From: an uncultured Oscillospiraceae bacterium | Lineage (GTDB): Bacteria > Bacillota > Clostridia > Oscillospirales > Acutalibacteraceae | DNA: 33,369 nucleotides | Direction: 5' to 3' | Assembly (NCBI GenBank): GCA_900543525.1 | Contig: UQRS01000014.1 | Coordinates: 1-33,369 of the forward strand | Part shown: positions 1 through 7,976 of the stretch, piece after piece | How positions within the stretch are numbered: the stretch's first letter is position 1 | How the letters are laid out: each line of letters starts with the position of its first letter | Notes under the pieces: generated by a model | The model's input: the letters and a program-made list of their open reading frames with translations, nothing else | Database searches by the model: none | What the model was told of the DNA's origin: nothing | Position numbers and translations under genes: made by a program

Positions 1-1739
1 ATACGCTTTTTGCCTTCCTTCTGCTTTTCCAGAAGCTTTTTCTTCCGGGTGATATCGCCGCCGTAGCATTTGGCCAGCACATCCTTGCGCATGGCCTTGA
101 CCGTTTCGCGGGCAATGATCTTGCCCCCTACGGCGACCTGCACCGGCACCTCGAAAAGCTGGCGGGGAATGTATTCCTTCAGCTTTTCGGCAATCCGGCG
201 CGCTCTGGCATAGGCGTTGTCGGCGTGCACGATGAAGGAGAGCGCGTCAACCACATCTCCGTTCAGCAGAACATCCAGCTTGACCAGCTTGGAGGGCTGA
301 TAGCCCCGGATTTCATAATCGTAGCTGGCGTAGCCGCGCGTCCGGCTTTTCAGCGCGTCGAAGAAGTCGTACACAATCTCATTCACCGGGAGGATGTAGT
401 GAATGTCCACCCGGTCGCCCATGTAATGCATGTCCTTGTACTCTCCCCGGCGCTCCTGGCACAGCTCCATAATCGTGCCGACAAAGTCGCTCGGGCTGAA
501 GATATGCACGTCGGCGACCGGCTCCTCGGCCGAGACGATTGAGGCCGGGTCGGGGTAGTTGGTCGGATTGTCCACCTCGACCGTGCGGCCGTCGTTCAGC
601 CGGAATTTGTAAATCACGCTCGGCGCGGTGGTAATCAGGTCGAGATTATACTCCCGCTCGAGTCGTTCCTGAATAATCTCCATATGCAGAAGGCCGAGAA
701 AACCGCAGCGGAAGCCGAAGCCGAGGGCGTTCGACGTCTCCGGCTCGAAGAGGAGGGAGGCGTCGTTGAGCTGGAGTTTCTCCAGCGCCTCCCGCAGATC
801 GGTGTACTGGGCGCCGTCGGCCGGGTAAATGCCGCAGAAAACCACCGGATTTACCTGCCGGTAGCCGGCCAGCGGCTCGGCCGCCGGATTTTCCGCCAGC
901 GTGATGGTGTCGCCCACCCGTGCCTCGCTCACCGTCTTGATCGAGGCGGCGAGATACCCTACCTCTCCGGCGTAGAGGCCGTCGCAGGGCACCATCGAGA
1001 GGGCGCTTTTGCGCCCGACCTCGACCAGGTCGAATTCCGCGCCGGAGGCCATCATGCGGATCCGGTCGCCCGGCCGCAGCGTGCCGCTCATCACGCGGAA
1101 GTAGACGATAACCCCCTTGTACGGGTCGTAGTAGGAATCGAAGATCAGAGCGCGAAGGGGCGCGTCACTCTCCCCCTTCGGGGCGGGAATGTCGGTGACA
1201 ATCCGTTCGAGCACCTCCCCTACATTTAAGCCGCTCTTGGCCGAGACGCGGGGCGCGTCCTCCGCCGGGATACCGATGACCTCCTCAATCTCCTGCACGA
1301 CGCGGTCGGGGTCGGCCGAGGGCAGATCAATTTTGTTGATGACCGGCAAAAGCTCCAGCCCGTGGTCGACCGCCAGATAGGTGTTGGCCAAAGTCTGCGC
1401 CTCAATCCCCTGGGAGGCGTCGACCACCAGCACCGCCCCCTCGCATGCGGCAAGAGAACGGGAAACCTCATAGTTAAAATCGACGTGGCCGGGCGTGTCG
1501 ATCAGGTTGAGCTCATATTTTTCTCCATCCTGCGCGGTGTAGTAGAGGGTGACCGCGTGCGCCTTGATCGTGATGCCGCGCTCCCGCTCCAGATCCATGC
1601 TGTCGAGCAGCTGATCCTCCATATCGCGGCGGGCGACCGTCTCGGTCAATTCGAGCAGCCGGTCGGCCAGGGTGGATTTTCCATGGTCAATATGGGCGAT
1701 AATACAAAAATTGCGTATGTTTTTCTGGGGAATCGGCAA
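1..1739 (-). CDS. lepA: Elongation factor 4 (LepA), C-terminus cut off by window edge
   Basis: This is a ribosome-associated translational GTPase that back-translocates stalled ribosomes. About 579 residues are present; the family is about 600, so roughly the last 20 lie outside the window. Visible GTPase motifs: G1 AHIDHGKST at residues 15-23, the switch I segment RERGITIKA at 52-60, G3 DTPGH at 81-85 and G4 NKID at 135-138. The LepA C-terminal region ends in a lysine-rich tail (KKKLLEKQKEGKKR) at the window edge. The start is a TTG (MPIPQKNIRNF): it follows GAGGTGG by six bases, and an in-frame TAA lies seven codons upstream with no ATG or GTG between. Transcription comes from the 525 bp gap to the right. 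Identification is near certain; only the end is missing. Confidence 0.97.
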   Translation of the reverse strand, partial: MPIPQKNIRNFCIIAHIDHGKSTLADRLLELTETVARRDMEDQLLDSMDLERERGITIKAHAVTLYYTAQDGEKYELNLIDTPGHVDFNYEVSRSLAACEGAVLVVDASQGIEAQTLANTYLAVDHGLELLPVINKIDLPSADPDRVVQEIEEVIGIPAEDAPRVSAKSGLNVGEVLERIVTDIPAPKGESDAPLRALIFDSYYDPYKGVIVYFRVMSGTLRPGDRIRMMASGAEFDLVEVGRKSALSMVPCDGLYAGEVGYLAASIKTVSEARVGDTITLAENPAAEPLAGYRQVNPVVFCGIYPADGAQYTDLREALEKLQLNDASLLFEPETSNALGFGFRCGFLGLLHMEIIQERLEREYNLDLITTAPSVIYKFRLNDGRTVEVDNPTNYPDPASIVSAEEPVADVHIFSPSDFVGTIMELCQERRGEYKDMHYMGDRVDIHYILPVNEIVYDFFDALKSRTRGYASYDYEIRGYQPSKLVKLDVLLNGDVVDALSFIVHADNAYARARRIAEKLKEYIPRQLFEVPVQVAVGGKIIARETVKAMRKDVLAKCYGGDITRKKKLLEKQKEGKKR

Positions 1740-1842
1740 GCCATACCACCTCGAAGCTGTTTATTGGATTCTTATGCCGGCTCTGGGGATATTTTGCATC
1801 GCAAAGCGGCATAAGAGGAAAAAAGGATTCGTAAATTTTGCG

Positions 1843-1864
1843 CCCGCCCCGAAAGACGGGCGGG
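1843..1864. other. GC-rich hairpin in the lepA leader
   Basis: CCCGCCC and GGGCGGG can pair as a 7 bp stem around an 8 nt loop. It would lie in the lepA 5' leader if the promoter at 1890-1919 is real. It has no T-run on either side, so it is not a standard terminator. Confidence 0.5.
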
Positions 1865-1889
1865 GAAGATGCGATATTTTTCAGCGGTT

Positions 1890-1919
1890 ATTGTACCATC
1901 GGCTGACAAGGGAATACAA
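1890..1919 (-). promoter_or_regulatory. Candidate sigma-A promoter for lepA
   Basis: On the minus strand TTGTAT and TACAAT are separated by 18 bp and point toward lepA, with about 150 bp of leader. The -35 hexamer is only moderately close to consensus. The 91 bp inverted repeat starts ten bases upstream of the -35. Confidence 0.45.
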
Positions 1920-1928
1920 GACTTTGGC

Positions 1929-2019
1929 GGGCAGAAATGTGTTCATACTGTGTCAAAGCACTTGAAAATACGAACAGTATTCCCTGCGTGCCTTTCCTTA
2001 TCTGAACACATATCTGCCC
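1929..2019. repeat. 91 bp element with 17 bp inverted-repeat ends
   Basis: GGGCAGAAATGTGTTCA (1929-1945) and TGAACACATATCTGCCC (2003-2019) are inverted copies matching at 16 of 17 positions. A second dyad, ATACTGT (1945-1951) with ACAGTAT (1974-1980), extends the symmetry inward. It could be a cruciform or regulatory dyad upstream of lepA, or a small MITE-like relic. No target-site duplication is obvious. Confidence 0.6.
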
Positions 2020-2045
2020 CGGCAGAACTGCAAAGCACCTGCCGG
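2019..2045. repeat. Short perfect inverted repeat
   Basis: CCGGCAG (2019-2025) and CTGCCGG (2039-2045) form a 7 bp perfect dyad directly abutting the 91 bp element. It may be part of one larger structured unit. Confidence 0.4.
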
Positions 2046-2067
2046 CGATGGATTTTCGAGTGATTTT

Positions 2068-2171
2068 TGGTTTTTGAGACGCAGGCGGGATAACGCCCGC
2101 CAAGGTGAAAAAGAGCAAAAAGCGTCGGAATGACGCGCTGTCAGGCGTGTTTGCCCCCTGTTAACCGATGG
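2068..2171. repeat. Dispersed ~100 bp repeat, copy A
   Basis: Reading the plus strand here, the sequence closely matches the minus strand of 19074-19174. The best-kept part is a stretch of about 40 bp reading AAAAAGCGTCGG, then AATGACGCGC, then TGTCAGGCGTGTTTGCCC, which differs at only two or three positions. An internal GGCGGG/CCCGCC hairpin is also kept. The right end CCGATGG is conserved; the left end is degraded. It is too short to code for a transposase, so it is REP-like or MITE-like. Confidence 0.75.
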
Positions 2172-2264
2172 CAGCATAAAGCGCGGAGGAAATCCACCCT
2201 GCGCTCTATCCGGCCGCAAGCGGCGGCAGAAGATTTTCTCCCCCCTCCGACGGCTTTAAAAACG

Positions 2265-2645
2265 TCAAAAGGTCGCTTTGTCAAATTTTTTTCGCATATA
2301 GTCCGAAACGTCGTCGAACACGTCCTTAAAGTAGCAGACTCCCTGCGGGTGAGAGCAGGCGTGTCCCTTGCTCTGGCAGTGGCTGAAGATCAGAGAGCCG
2401 CTCATGACCTCGATCACCTCGCCCAGCGTGATCTCCCTGCCCGGGCGGGCGAGTTCATAGCCGCCGCCCGCCCCCTTGTAGGAGCGGATGATGCCGGCCG
2501 CAACCAGCTTGCGCAGGATTTTCAGCGAAAAGCGGAGGGTTACACCGGTTTTCTCCGCGATTTTGCCCGCGTCGCGCCGCTCGCCGACCTCGGCCAGATA
2601 ATGGACGATGCGTATAGCGTAGTCGGTTTCCAAATTTAAGATCAT
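2265..2645 (-). CDS. Rrf2-family transcriptional regulator with three-cysteine cluster motif
   Basis: This 126 aa protein fits the Rrf2/IscR/NsrR family: an N-terminal winged helix-turn-helix (about residues 1-65, including the GAGGGYELARP wing) and a dimerisation helix. C90, C97 and C104 are spaced C-x6-C-x6-C, as expected for ligands of a redox- or NO-sensing Fe-S cluster. The start MILNLETDYAIR is typical of the family, so I use the ATG at 2645 rather than upstream in-frame codons. It begins four bases after the rpoD stop, and its Shine-Dalgarno (AAGGAAAAG) lies within the last rpoD codons, so it is probably co-transcribed and translationally coupled. No isc/suf genes adjoin it, so the regulon is unknown. 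Confidence 0.9.
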   Translation of the reverse strand: MILNLETDYAIRIVHYLAEVGERRDAGKIAEKTGVTLRFSLKILRKLVAAGIIRSYKGAGGGYELARPGREITLGEVIEVMSGSLIFSHCQSKGHACSHPQGVCYFKDVFDDVSDYMRKKFDKATF

Positions 2646-2649
2646 GGCT

Positions 2650-3765
2650 TTACTTTTCCTTGAATTTATTGCTGCGTACCGGGTGACGCAGCTTGCGGAG
2701 GGCTTTGGCCTCAATCTGGCGGATGCGTTCGCGGGTTACATGGAACTCGGTGCCGACCTCCTCCAGCGTGTGGCAGCGGCCGTCCTGCAGCCCGAAGCGC
2801 AGGCGGATGACCGCCTCCTCCCGCGGGGTGAGAGTTTTCAGCACGCTGTCGATATCCTCGTTGGTGATGGTTTTGAGCGCGGCGTCATCCGGAGCCATAG
2901 CGTCCTCATCCCGGATGAAGTCGATCAGGCGGCTGTCCTCCTCCGGGCCGATCGGCGTCTCCATCGAGACCGGCTCCTGCGCGACCCGCAGAATCTCCCG
3001 CACACGCTCAACCGGGAGGTTGATGGTCTCTGCAATCAGCTCCTCGCTCGGCTCGCGGCCGTTTTCATGCAGGAGCTGACTCTGCACCTTCTTTAAGCGA
3101 TTGATGGTCTCCACCATGTGCACCGGAATGCGGATGGTGCGGGCCTGATCGGCGATGGCGCGTGTGATCGCCTGCCGGATCCACCAGGTCGCGTAGGTGG
3201 AGAATTTGAAGCCCTTGGTATGGTCGAATTTTTCAACCGCCTTGATTAAGCCGACGTTCCCCTCTTGAATCAGGTCGAGGAAATGCATCCCCCGTCCGAC
3301 ATACCGCTTGGCGATGCTTACCACCAGGCGGAGGTTGGCTTCGGTCAGCCGCTTTTTGGCGTACTCATCCCCCTGGCCGATCCGCACGGCAAGCTCGATC
3401 TCCTCCTCCGAGGAGAGGAGCGGCACCCGGCCGATTTCCTTCAGATAGACCTTGACCGGATCGTCGAGCGAAATGCTTTCGAGCGGGATTTCGTCCTCCG
3501 CCTCCTCCTCGATGGTCAGCTCCTCCACCTTCAGCTCGTCGATGGTCGGCTCCTCTTCAAAATCCAGGTCGAGGATCGGCGGCTCAATTTCCAGCTCGTC
3601 GGGGTTGTCGGGGACAATCTCCTCCAGCTCGTGGATCGGGTCGTCCTCTTCCTCCTCCGGCCCTGCTATTTCCGGCTCGGTCGGCTGCGCTGCCTCTTCA
3701 TCCAGGACGGCGTCAATATCCTTTTCCAGCGTCTCGGTCGTGTCTTTTTTCTGCTTCTTAGCCAT
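2650..3765 (-). CDS. rpoD: Primary RNA polymerase sigma factor (RpoD/SigA)
   Basis: This 371 aa housekeeping sigma factor directs core RNA polymerase to -35/-10 promoters. Region 1.2 starts near DDPVKVYLKEIG (101-112). Region 2 spans about 143-212 (ANLRLVVSIAKRY, DLIQEGNVGLIKAV, STYATWWIRQAI). Region 3 is about 220-290. Region 4.2 is the helix-turn-helix EEVGTEFHVTRERIRQIEAK (335-354). Residues 12-95 are an unusually acidic, Glu/Asp/Pro/Ile-rich segment in place of a canonical region 1.1. ATG at 3765 follows AAGGGG and overlaps the last 8 bp of dnaG, the standard Firmicutes dnaG-rpoD arrangement, implying translational coupling. Confidence 0.98.
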   Translation of the reverse strand: MAKKQKKDTTETLEKDIDAVLDEEAAQPTEPEIAGPEEEEDDPIHELEEIVPDNPDELEIEPPILDLDFEEEPTIDELKVEELTIEEEAEDEIPLESISLDDPVKVYLKEIGRVPLLSSEEEIELAVRIGQGDEYAKKRLTEANLRLVVSIAKRYVGRGMHFLDLIQEGNVGLIKAVEKFDHTKGFKFSTYATWWIRQAITRAIADQARTIRIPVHMVETINRLKKVQSQLLHENGREPSEELIAETINLPVERVREILRVAQEPVSMETPIGPEEDSRLIDFIRDEDAMAPDDAALKTITNEDIDSVLKTLTPREEAVIRLRFGLQDGRCHTLEEVGTEFHVTRERIRQIEAKALRKLRHPVRSNKFKEK

Positions 3766-5539
3766 GGTGTGTGTCCCCTTTTTTCATTTTTCGTATTTCC
3801 TCAAGACTTTTTTCCCATTCCTCCGGGGAGAGCTTGTCCGCCCCCTGCAGAGTTTGTCTTGCTTTTTCTTCTTCCATCACGCGCAGGCAGTCGGAAAGCT
3901 CGGCTCTGGCGTTGACCCGCCCGGCGCCCCGGCTCTGCATCATTGCTATTGTGCCCATTTCGTCGGGAGAAAACGCCGACCCCATCAGGGAGATGTCAAA
4001 GCTCCCCCCCTGACGCAAAATGTCGATCACCCGGCTGTAGATCCGCCGATTCAGGTCGCTTGTAAAATCCTCCGGCGAGAGGCGCTTTTCCACATCCTTT
4101 AGGAAATCGGGATTGTACATCAGCAAGGAGAGCAGCGTCTCCTCCGCGCCGGCGGCGCGCAGGTGCATCCGCCGCTGTCGGCTGCCCGGCGTATCGGCGG
4201 GGAGGGAGACCGCCTCTCGCAAGGCCTTGCTGCGCTTGGATTTTGCGTTTTGCGCCGCCTGCTTTTTGATGGCGTCGAGCAAAATCTCCTTCGATACGCC
4301 GAAAGAGGCCGAAAGCCGCCCGGCGTAGAGGTCGCGGGCGATGATGTCGTTCCCCTCGGCCAGAATCTCGGCCGCTTTGTTGAGGTATCGGCGCACTCCG
4401 TCGTTGGTGGAAAGGTCAAAGCCGTCCCTTGCCGAGAGCAGCCGGTACTCGATATCTCCGCTGGCGCCCGAGAGCAGGTCGCGGAAGGCCTCGCCTCCGT
4501 TTTTCTTGACGAACTCATCCGGGTCCTTGCCGTCGGGGATGCGAACCACCTTGACCGGCAGCCCTGTCTCTCCCACCAGGCGGAGGATTTTGTCTGTCGC
4601 CTTTTTGCCGGCGCCGTCGGCGTCCATGGCGATCACAACCTCCTTCGTATACTTGGCGATCAGCCGCGCCTGCTCAGTGGTGAAGGCGGTACCCTGTACC
4701 GCGACGGCGTTGGTGATCCCCGCCTGATGCAGGGAGATGGCGTCCATCTGCCCTTCGACCAGGATCAGCCGGTCGGCGCAGGCATTCTTGGCAAAATTCA
4801 TGGCGAAGATGTGGTGACTCTTTTTAAAAACCGGCGTGTCGGAGGTGTTGACGTATTTCTGCCCTGCCTTATCCTCGCCCGGCATGGCGCGGCCGCTGAA
4901 GGCCACCACGCTGCCTCGTAGGTCAATGATGGGGAACATGACTCGTTTGCGAAACCGGTCATAGAGGCCGCCGTTTCGCCCTCTGCCGCAGACGTTGGCC
5001 AAAATCAGCTCCTCTTCGCTGTAGCCCTTCTGGCGCAGGTGGCGAAGCAGACGATCCCAGCTGTCGGGCGCGAACCCCAGCCCGAAGTGCCGGATGGTCG
5101 TCATGGTCAGCCCCCGCCCCAAAAGGTAATCGAGCGCCGGCCGTCCCTCCTCCGACAAGAGGACGGCGTGGAAGAACCGGGCGGTCTCCCGATTGATCGA
5201 GAGCAGGTTCAGGCGGAGCTTGCGCATTGAGTCGTCATATCCGCCGTCCTCCGGCATAGCGAGGCCGGCCCGGTCGGCGAGAAGCTTCAGCGCCTCCATA
5301 TAATCCAGGTTTTCGATTTTACGGATGAAGGTGATGACGTCGCCGCCCGCCCCGCAGCCGAAGCAGTAGAAGGAGCCGTTGCCGGGATATACCGTGAAGG
5401 AGGGCGTTTTCTCCCCGTGAAAGGGGCAAAGTCCCTTCAGCAGGCTGCCGGCCCGTTTCAGGTTGACGTAGCCGCCCACAACCGATTCGATATCGTTGCG
5501 GGCCTTGACTTCCAGAATGAATTCATCACTGACGGCCAT
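3758..5539 (-). CDS. dnaG: DNA primase
   Basis: This 593 aa protein synthesises RNA primers at the replication fork together with DnaB helicase. The N-terminal CHC2 zinc finger has C38, H41, C59 and C62. A DnaG catalytic N-domain follows. The TOPRIM domain carries LILVEGQMDAI (E262) and VIAMDADGAG (D306, D308). The C-terminal part (about 420-593) would be the helicase-binding region. I chose the ATG at 5539 because MAVSDEFILEVKARNDI is the usual N-terminus and GGAGGAG lies about six bases before it; a longer in-frame extension has no support. Downstream it overlaps rpoD by 8 bp; upstream dgt ends 82 bp away on the same strand. Confidence 0.97.
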   Translation of the reverse strand: MAVSDEFILEVKARNDIESVVGGYVNLKRAGSLLKGLCPFHGEKTPSFTVYPGNGSFYCFGCGAGGDVITFIRKIENLDYMEALKLLADRAGLAMPEDGGYDDSMRKLRLNLLSINRETARFFHAVLLSEEGRPALDYLLGRGLTMTTIRHFGLGFAPDSWDRLLRHLRQKGYSEEELILANVCGRGRNGGLYDRFRKRVMFPIIDLRGSVVAFSGRAMPGEDKAGQKYVNTSDTPVFKKSHHIFAMNFAKNACADRLILVEGQMDAISLHQAGITNAVAVQGTAFTTEQARLIAKYTKEVVIAMDADGAGKKATDKILRLVGETGLPVKVVRIPDGKDPDEFVKKNGGEAFRDLLSGASGDIEYRLLSARDGFDLSTNDGVRRYLNKAAEILAEGNDIIARDLYAGRLSASFGVSKEILLDAIKKQAAQNAKSKRSKALREAVSLPADTPGSRQRRMHLRAAGAEETLLSLLMYNPDFLKDVEKRLSPEDFTSDLNRRIYSRVIDILRQGGSFDISLMGSAFSPDEMGTIAMMQSRGAGRVNARAELSDCLRVMEEEKARQTLQGADKLSPEEWEKSLEEIRKMKKGDTHHG

Positions 5540-5621
5540 ACGGTCTCCTCCTTTCTGCCGGATGACGGGCGGGGTTAATTTTCGTTTTTTTAAAAAGGCG
5601 GCGCACAAAAGGACGCCTTTT

Positions 5622-6623
5622 TTAAATATTCCAGGATTTTGGAATGTAAATATCGCTGTAGGTTTGCAGTGCGTAGGGGTCGGTCATGCCGGCGATGTAA
5701 TCCTTGATAGCGCAGGAGAGACCGTCGGTTTCGGCAATGATTTTGTATTCCTCCGGCAGGCGGTCGGGGCGGGCTTCAAAATAATCGTAGAGGCCGTGGA
5801 TAATGCCGCCGACCTTGCCCTCCTCCGCCTTGGCGATGGGGTTATAGTAGACTTCTTTATAAAGAAAACGGTGAATCTCATCAAAAGCGGCGGCGGTCGG
5901 CGGATCCATTTGGATTGTGTCGACGCTGTTTTGGATGACCGAGAGCACCATGGTGTTGATCCGCTGGCTCTTGCTCTCTCCAAACACGTCGCGCAGCGGC
6001 TTTGGAATATCCGTCTCCGCCAAAACACCGGCCGAAACGGCGTCCTCAATATCATGGTTGATGTAGGCGATTTTATCCGCCAGCCGGATAATGCGCCCCT
6101 CGAGCGTAAAGGCCTCCCGTCCGCCGGTGTGGCAGGCGATGCCGTCGAGCACCTCGGCCGTCAGGTTGAGGCCGCGCCCCTTTTTCTCGATTTTTTCGCA
6201 CACCCGCACGCTTTGCAGATAGTGCTTGAAGCCGTCGGCTCCAATTTCGTTCAGGGCGCGCTCTCCGGCGTGGCCGAAGGGGGTGTGGCCGAGGTCGTGG
6301 CCGAGTGCGATCGCCTCGGTCAGATCCTCGTTCAGGCGGAGGGCGCGGGCGATTGTCCGCCCGATCTGCGCCACCTCCAGCGTGTGGGTCAGCCGGGTGC
6401 GGTAGTGATCCCCCTCGGGCGAGAGGAATACCTGCGTCTTATGCTTGAGGCGACGGAATGCCTTGGAGTGGATGACCCGGTCGCGGTCGCGCTGAAAAGC
6501 GGTGCGGATGTCGCACTCGGCCTCCGCCCGGGCGCGGCCCTTCGTCTTTTCACTCAGCGCGGCGCGGGGGGAGAGGGTTTCGCGCTCCAGCCGCTCGGTG
6601 TGTATGCGCGGCAGCTCCTCCAT
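5622..6623 (-). CDS. dgt: dGTPase-type deoxynucleoside triphosphate triphosphohydrolase (HD domain)
   Basis: This 333 aa protein hydrolyses dNTPs to the nucleoside and tripolyphosphate and so trims dNTP pools. The HD-superfamily metal ligands are visible: H80 in RTRLTHTLEVAQI, H109-D110 in ALGHDLGHTPFGHAGE, and the Asp of RLADKIAYINHD. HSKAFRRLKHKTQV (52-65) is the family signature. The ATG at 6623 follows GGGAGGCG at normal spacing. It heads the dgt-dnaG-rpoD cluster common in Clostridia, which links nucleotide control to priming and transcription. Preference among the four dNTPs cannot be read from sequence. Confidence 0.94.
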   Translation of the reverse strand: MEELPRIHTERLERETLSPRAALSEKTKGRARAEAECDIRTAFQRDRDRVIHSKAFRRLKHKTQVFLSPEGDHYRTRLTHTLEVAQIGRTIARALRLNEDLTEAIALGHDLGHTPFGHAGERALNEIGADGFKHYLQSVRVCEKIEKKGRGLNLTAEVLDGIACHTGGREAFTLEGRIIRLADKIAYINHDIEDAVSAGVLAETDIPKPLRDVFGESKSQRINTMVLSVIQNSVDTIQMDPPTAAAFDEIHRFLYKEVYYNPIAKAEEGKVGGIIHGLYDYFEARPDRLPEEYKIIAETDGLSCAIKDYIAGMTDPYALQTYSDIYIPKSWNI

Positions 6624-6940
6624 GGCGGTCGCCTCCCTTTCATCATTTACAGACTGCTATATATAATTATTAGACAAAATTGCCCTTTTTCCTCTTTTTT
6701 CAGGATAAAAACAGCCGCCCGATGAAGGGAAAAGTTGAAAAAAATCGGGTCGGCGGCCGTTTTTCTGCCATACATGCGACGCCCGCAGGGGAGATAAGAA
6801 GATTTTGGATAAAGGCGGCTGTTTTCCGCCGAAGGTTTGCGGCCTTTTGCGGTAAAACGAGGCTTAGAGCAAGGGTGCAAAAAAATTTCTGCGGCAGAAG
6901 GCGGCCTGCTTTTTGGCAAAAAAAGGGGAGGAAGCGGGTT
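6624..6940. other. Intergenic region between dgt and the YigZ-family gene
   Basis: This 317 bp stretch has no gene I can support. It holds a possible terminator for the YigZ gene (6879-6899) and a GGCGG/CCGCC hairpin around 6812-6834. An A/T-rich stretch at 6658-6676, just upstream of dgt, may hold the dgt promoter, but no -35/-10 pair with acceptable spacing was found. Confidence 0.5.
6879..6899 (-). terminator. Weak candidate intrinsic terminator after the YigZ-family gene
   Basis: Reading the minus strand, TTCTG-CCG-CAGAA is followed by A and seven T residues. The 5 bp stem is short, but position (about 40 bp past the stop) and T-run fit an intrinsic terminator. Confidence 0.4.
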
Positions 6941-7558
6941 TTAAAACGGGTGGTAGTCGTATCCCGTGATCCGCATTGCGACCCGCCCGCAGAAGGCGTC
7001 GAGCAGCCGCGTTTCAAACGTCGCTGTCTCCTCCTCCGGCAGCAGGAAGGTCAGCTTTACGTCCGCGCCGAACTCCTGATCGAGAAGCCGGCCGGCCTCG
7101 CCCACCATGGACTGCGCCGGGGCAAGCCGGGTATAATCGCAGCGCAGCTCGCAGACGGCGCAGCGGCGCACCGTGACGATGCCGGCGGCCGCCACCGCCA
7201 GCGCCGCCGCGTGGGAGTAGGCGCGAACCAGCCCTCCGGTTCCCAGCAGCACGCCGCCGAAATACCGGGTGACCACAAGCACGGCGTCGACCACCTCTCC
7301 CTTCTGCAGCACGTCGAGAACCGGCACGCCGGCCGTGCCCTTTGGCTCTCCGTCGTCGGAGTACCTCTTCTGCTGTCCCGCGCGGAGGGAGTAAGCATAA
7401 ACATTGTGCTTTGCGTCCCAGTGCTTTGCACGGATGTCGGAGATGAACCGAACCGCCGCCTCCTCCGTTTGGACGGGGGCGGCATACCCGATGAAGCGGG
7501 AACGCTTTTCGGTGAATTCGTCGCTGGCCGCTTTGCCGACCGTTTTATAGAATGCCAT
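6941..7558 (-). CDS. YigZ/IMPACT (UPF0029) family protein
   Basis: This 205 aa protein belongs to the YigZ/YvyE family, related to the N-terminal domain of eukaryotic IMPACT. The bacterial role is not firmly established; a translation- or ribosome-linked function is often suggested. The signature segments are SDDGEPKGTAGVPVLDVL and VVTRYFGGVLLGTGGLVRAY in the first domain, followed by the smaller C-terminal alpha/beta domain. I start at the ATG at 7558 (MAFYKTVGKAASDEF) because GAGGAG sits about seven bases upstream and the family begins there; the in-frame extension upstream is not conserved in type. It is probably its own transcription unit. Confidence 0.9.
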   Translation of the reverse strand: MAFYKTVGKAASDEFTEKRSRFIGYAAPVQTEEAAVRFISDIRAKHWDAKHNVYAYSLRAGQQKRYSDDGEPKGTAGVPVLDVLQKGEVVDAVLVVTRYFGGVLLGTGGLVRAYSHAAALAVAAAGIVTVRRCAVCELRCDYTRLAPAQSMVGEAGRLLDQEFGADVKLTFLLPEEETATFETRLLDAFCGRVAMRITGYDYHPF

Positions 7559-7646
7559 GCCGCCACTCCTCTCGCTGCTGTTTTTGCGCCGTTTTCGCCT
7601 TGTAAAACCGAAAAATCGACTGTGCTTTTCGACAATGAAAAAATAC

Positions 7647-7681
7647 GAAAAAGCCCGCAACTGTATTTCAAGTTGCGGGCT
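7647..7681 (-). terminator. Intrinsic terminator of rpmE
   Basis: On the minus strand AGCCCGCAACT and AGTTGCGGGCT form a perfect 11 bp stem with an 8 nt loop, followed by TTTTT. It lies 25 bp after the rpmE stop codon. Confidence 0.9.
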
Positions 7682-7706
7682 TTACTTTTGATCGCAGCAA
7701 AACCAC

Positions 7707-7913
7707 TTATTTGCTCTGGGTGCCGAAACGCTTGTTGAAACGGTCAACGCGTCCGCCTGTATCAACCAGCTTCTGTCTGCCGGTGAAGAAAGGATGACAA
7801 TTTGAGCAAATATCCAAGCGGATATCCTTCTTGGTCGATTTGGTCTCAAACTCCGCCCCGCAAGCACACTTTACAACAACCGTATCGTACTCGGGATGAA
7901 TACCTTTTTTCAT
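7707..7913 (-). CDS. rpmE: 50S ribosomal protein L31 (zinc-binding type)
   Basis: This 68 aa ribosomal protein has the typical start MKKGIHPEYD and the conserved PFFTGRQKLVDTGGRVDRF segment. Cysteines in VKCACG and ICSNCHP form the CxC/CxxC zinc site, marking the C+ (zinc-replete) form; the C-minus paralog made in zinc starvation would lack them. GAGGTGA lies just upstream of the ATG. It is a monocistronic unit with a good promoter (7948-7976) and a strong terminator (7647-7681). Confidence 0.97.
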   Translation of the reverse strand: MKKGIHPEYDTVVVKCACGAEFETKSTKKDIRLDICSNCHPFFTGRQKLVDTGGRVDRFNKRFGTQSK

Positions 7914-7947
7914 ACTGTCACCTCGTTTCAGTCAATTCGCAAAAGTA

Positions 7948-7976
7948 ATACTAACACACCCTGTGCAAAAAAGCAA
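7948..7976 (-). promoter_or_regulatory. rpmE promoter
   Basis: On the minus strand TTGCTT, a 17 bp spacer and TAGTAT point at rpmE, about 35 bp from its ATG. Just upstream (7977-8008) are two AAAAATTTTT tracts, which resemble an UP element and would suit high ribosomal-protein expression. Confidence 0.7.

Larger units (their letters stand above)
1740..2264. other. Intergenic region rich in inverted repeats
   Basis: This is 525 bp without a convincing gene, between the Rrf2 gene and lepA. It holds, from lepA outward, a GC hairpin (1843-1864), a possible lepA promoter (1890-1919), a 91 bp inverted repeat (1929-2019), a short dyad (2019-2045) and one copy of a dispersed repeat (2068-2171). The small reading frames here overlap these repeats and match no family that I recognise. 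Confidence 0.7.

Noticed and set aside
6658..6676. Promoter of the dgt-dnaG-rpoD operon
   Set aside because: TTGTCT and TATATA occur but are only 8 bp apart; the A/T-rich tract alone is not enough to call a promoter.
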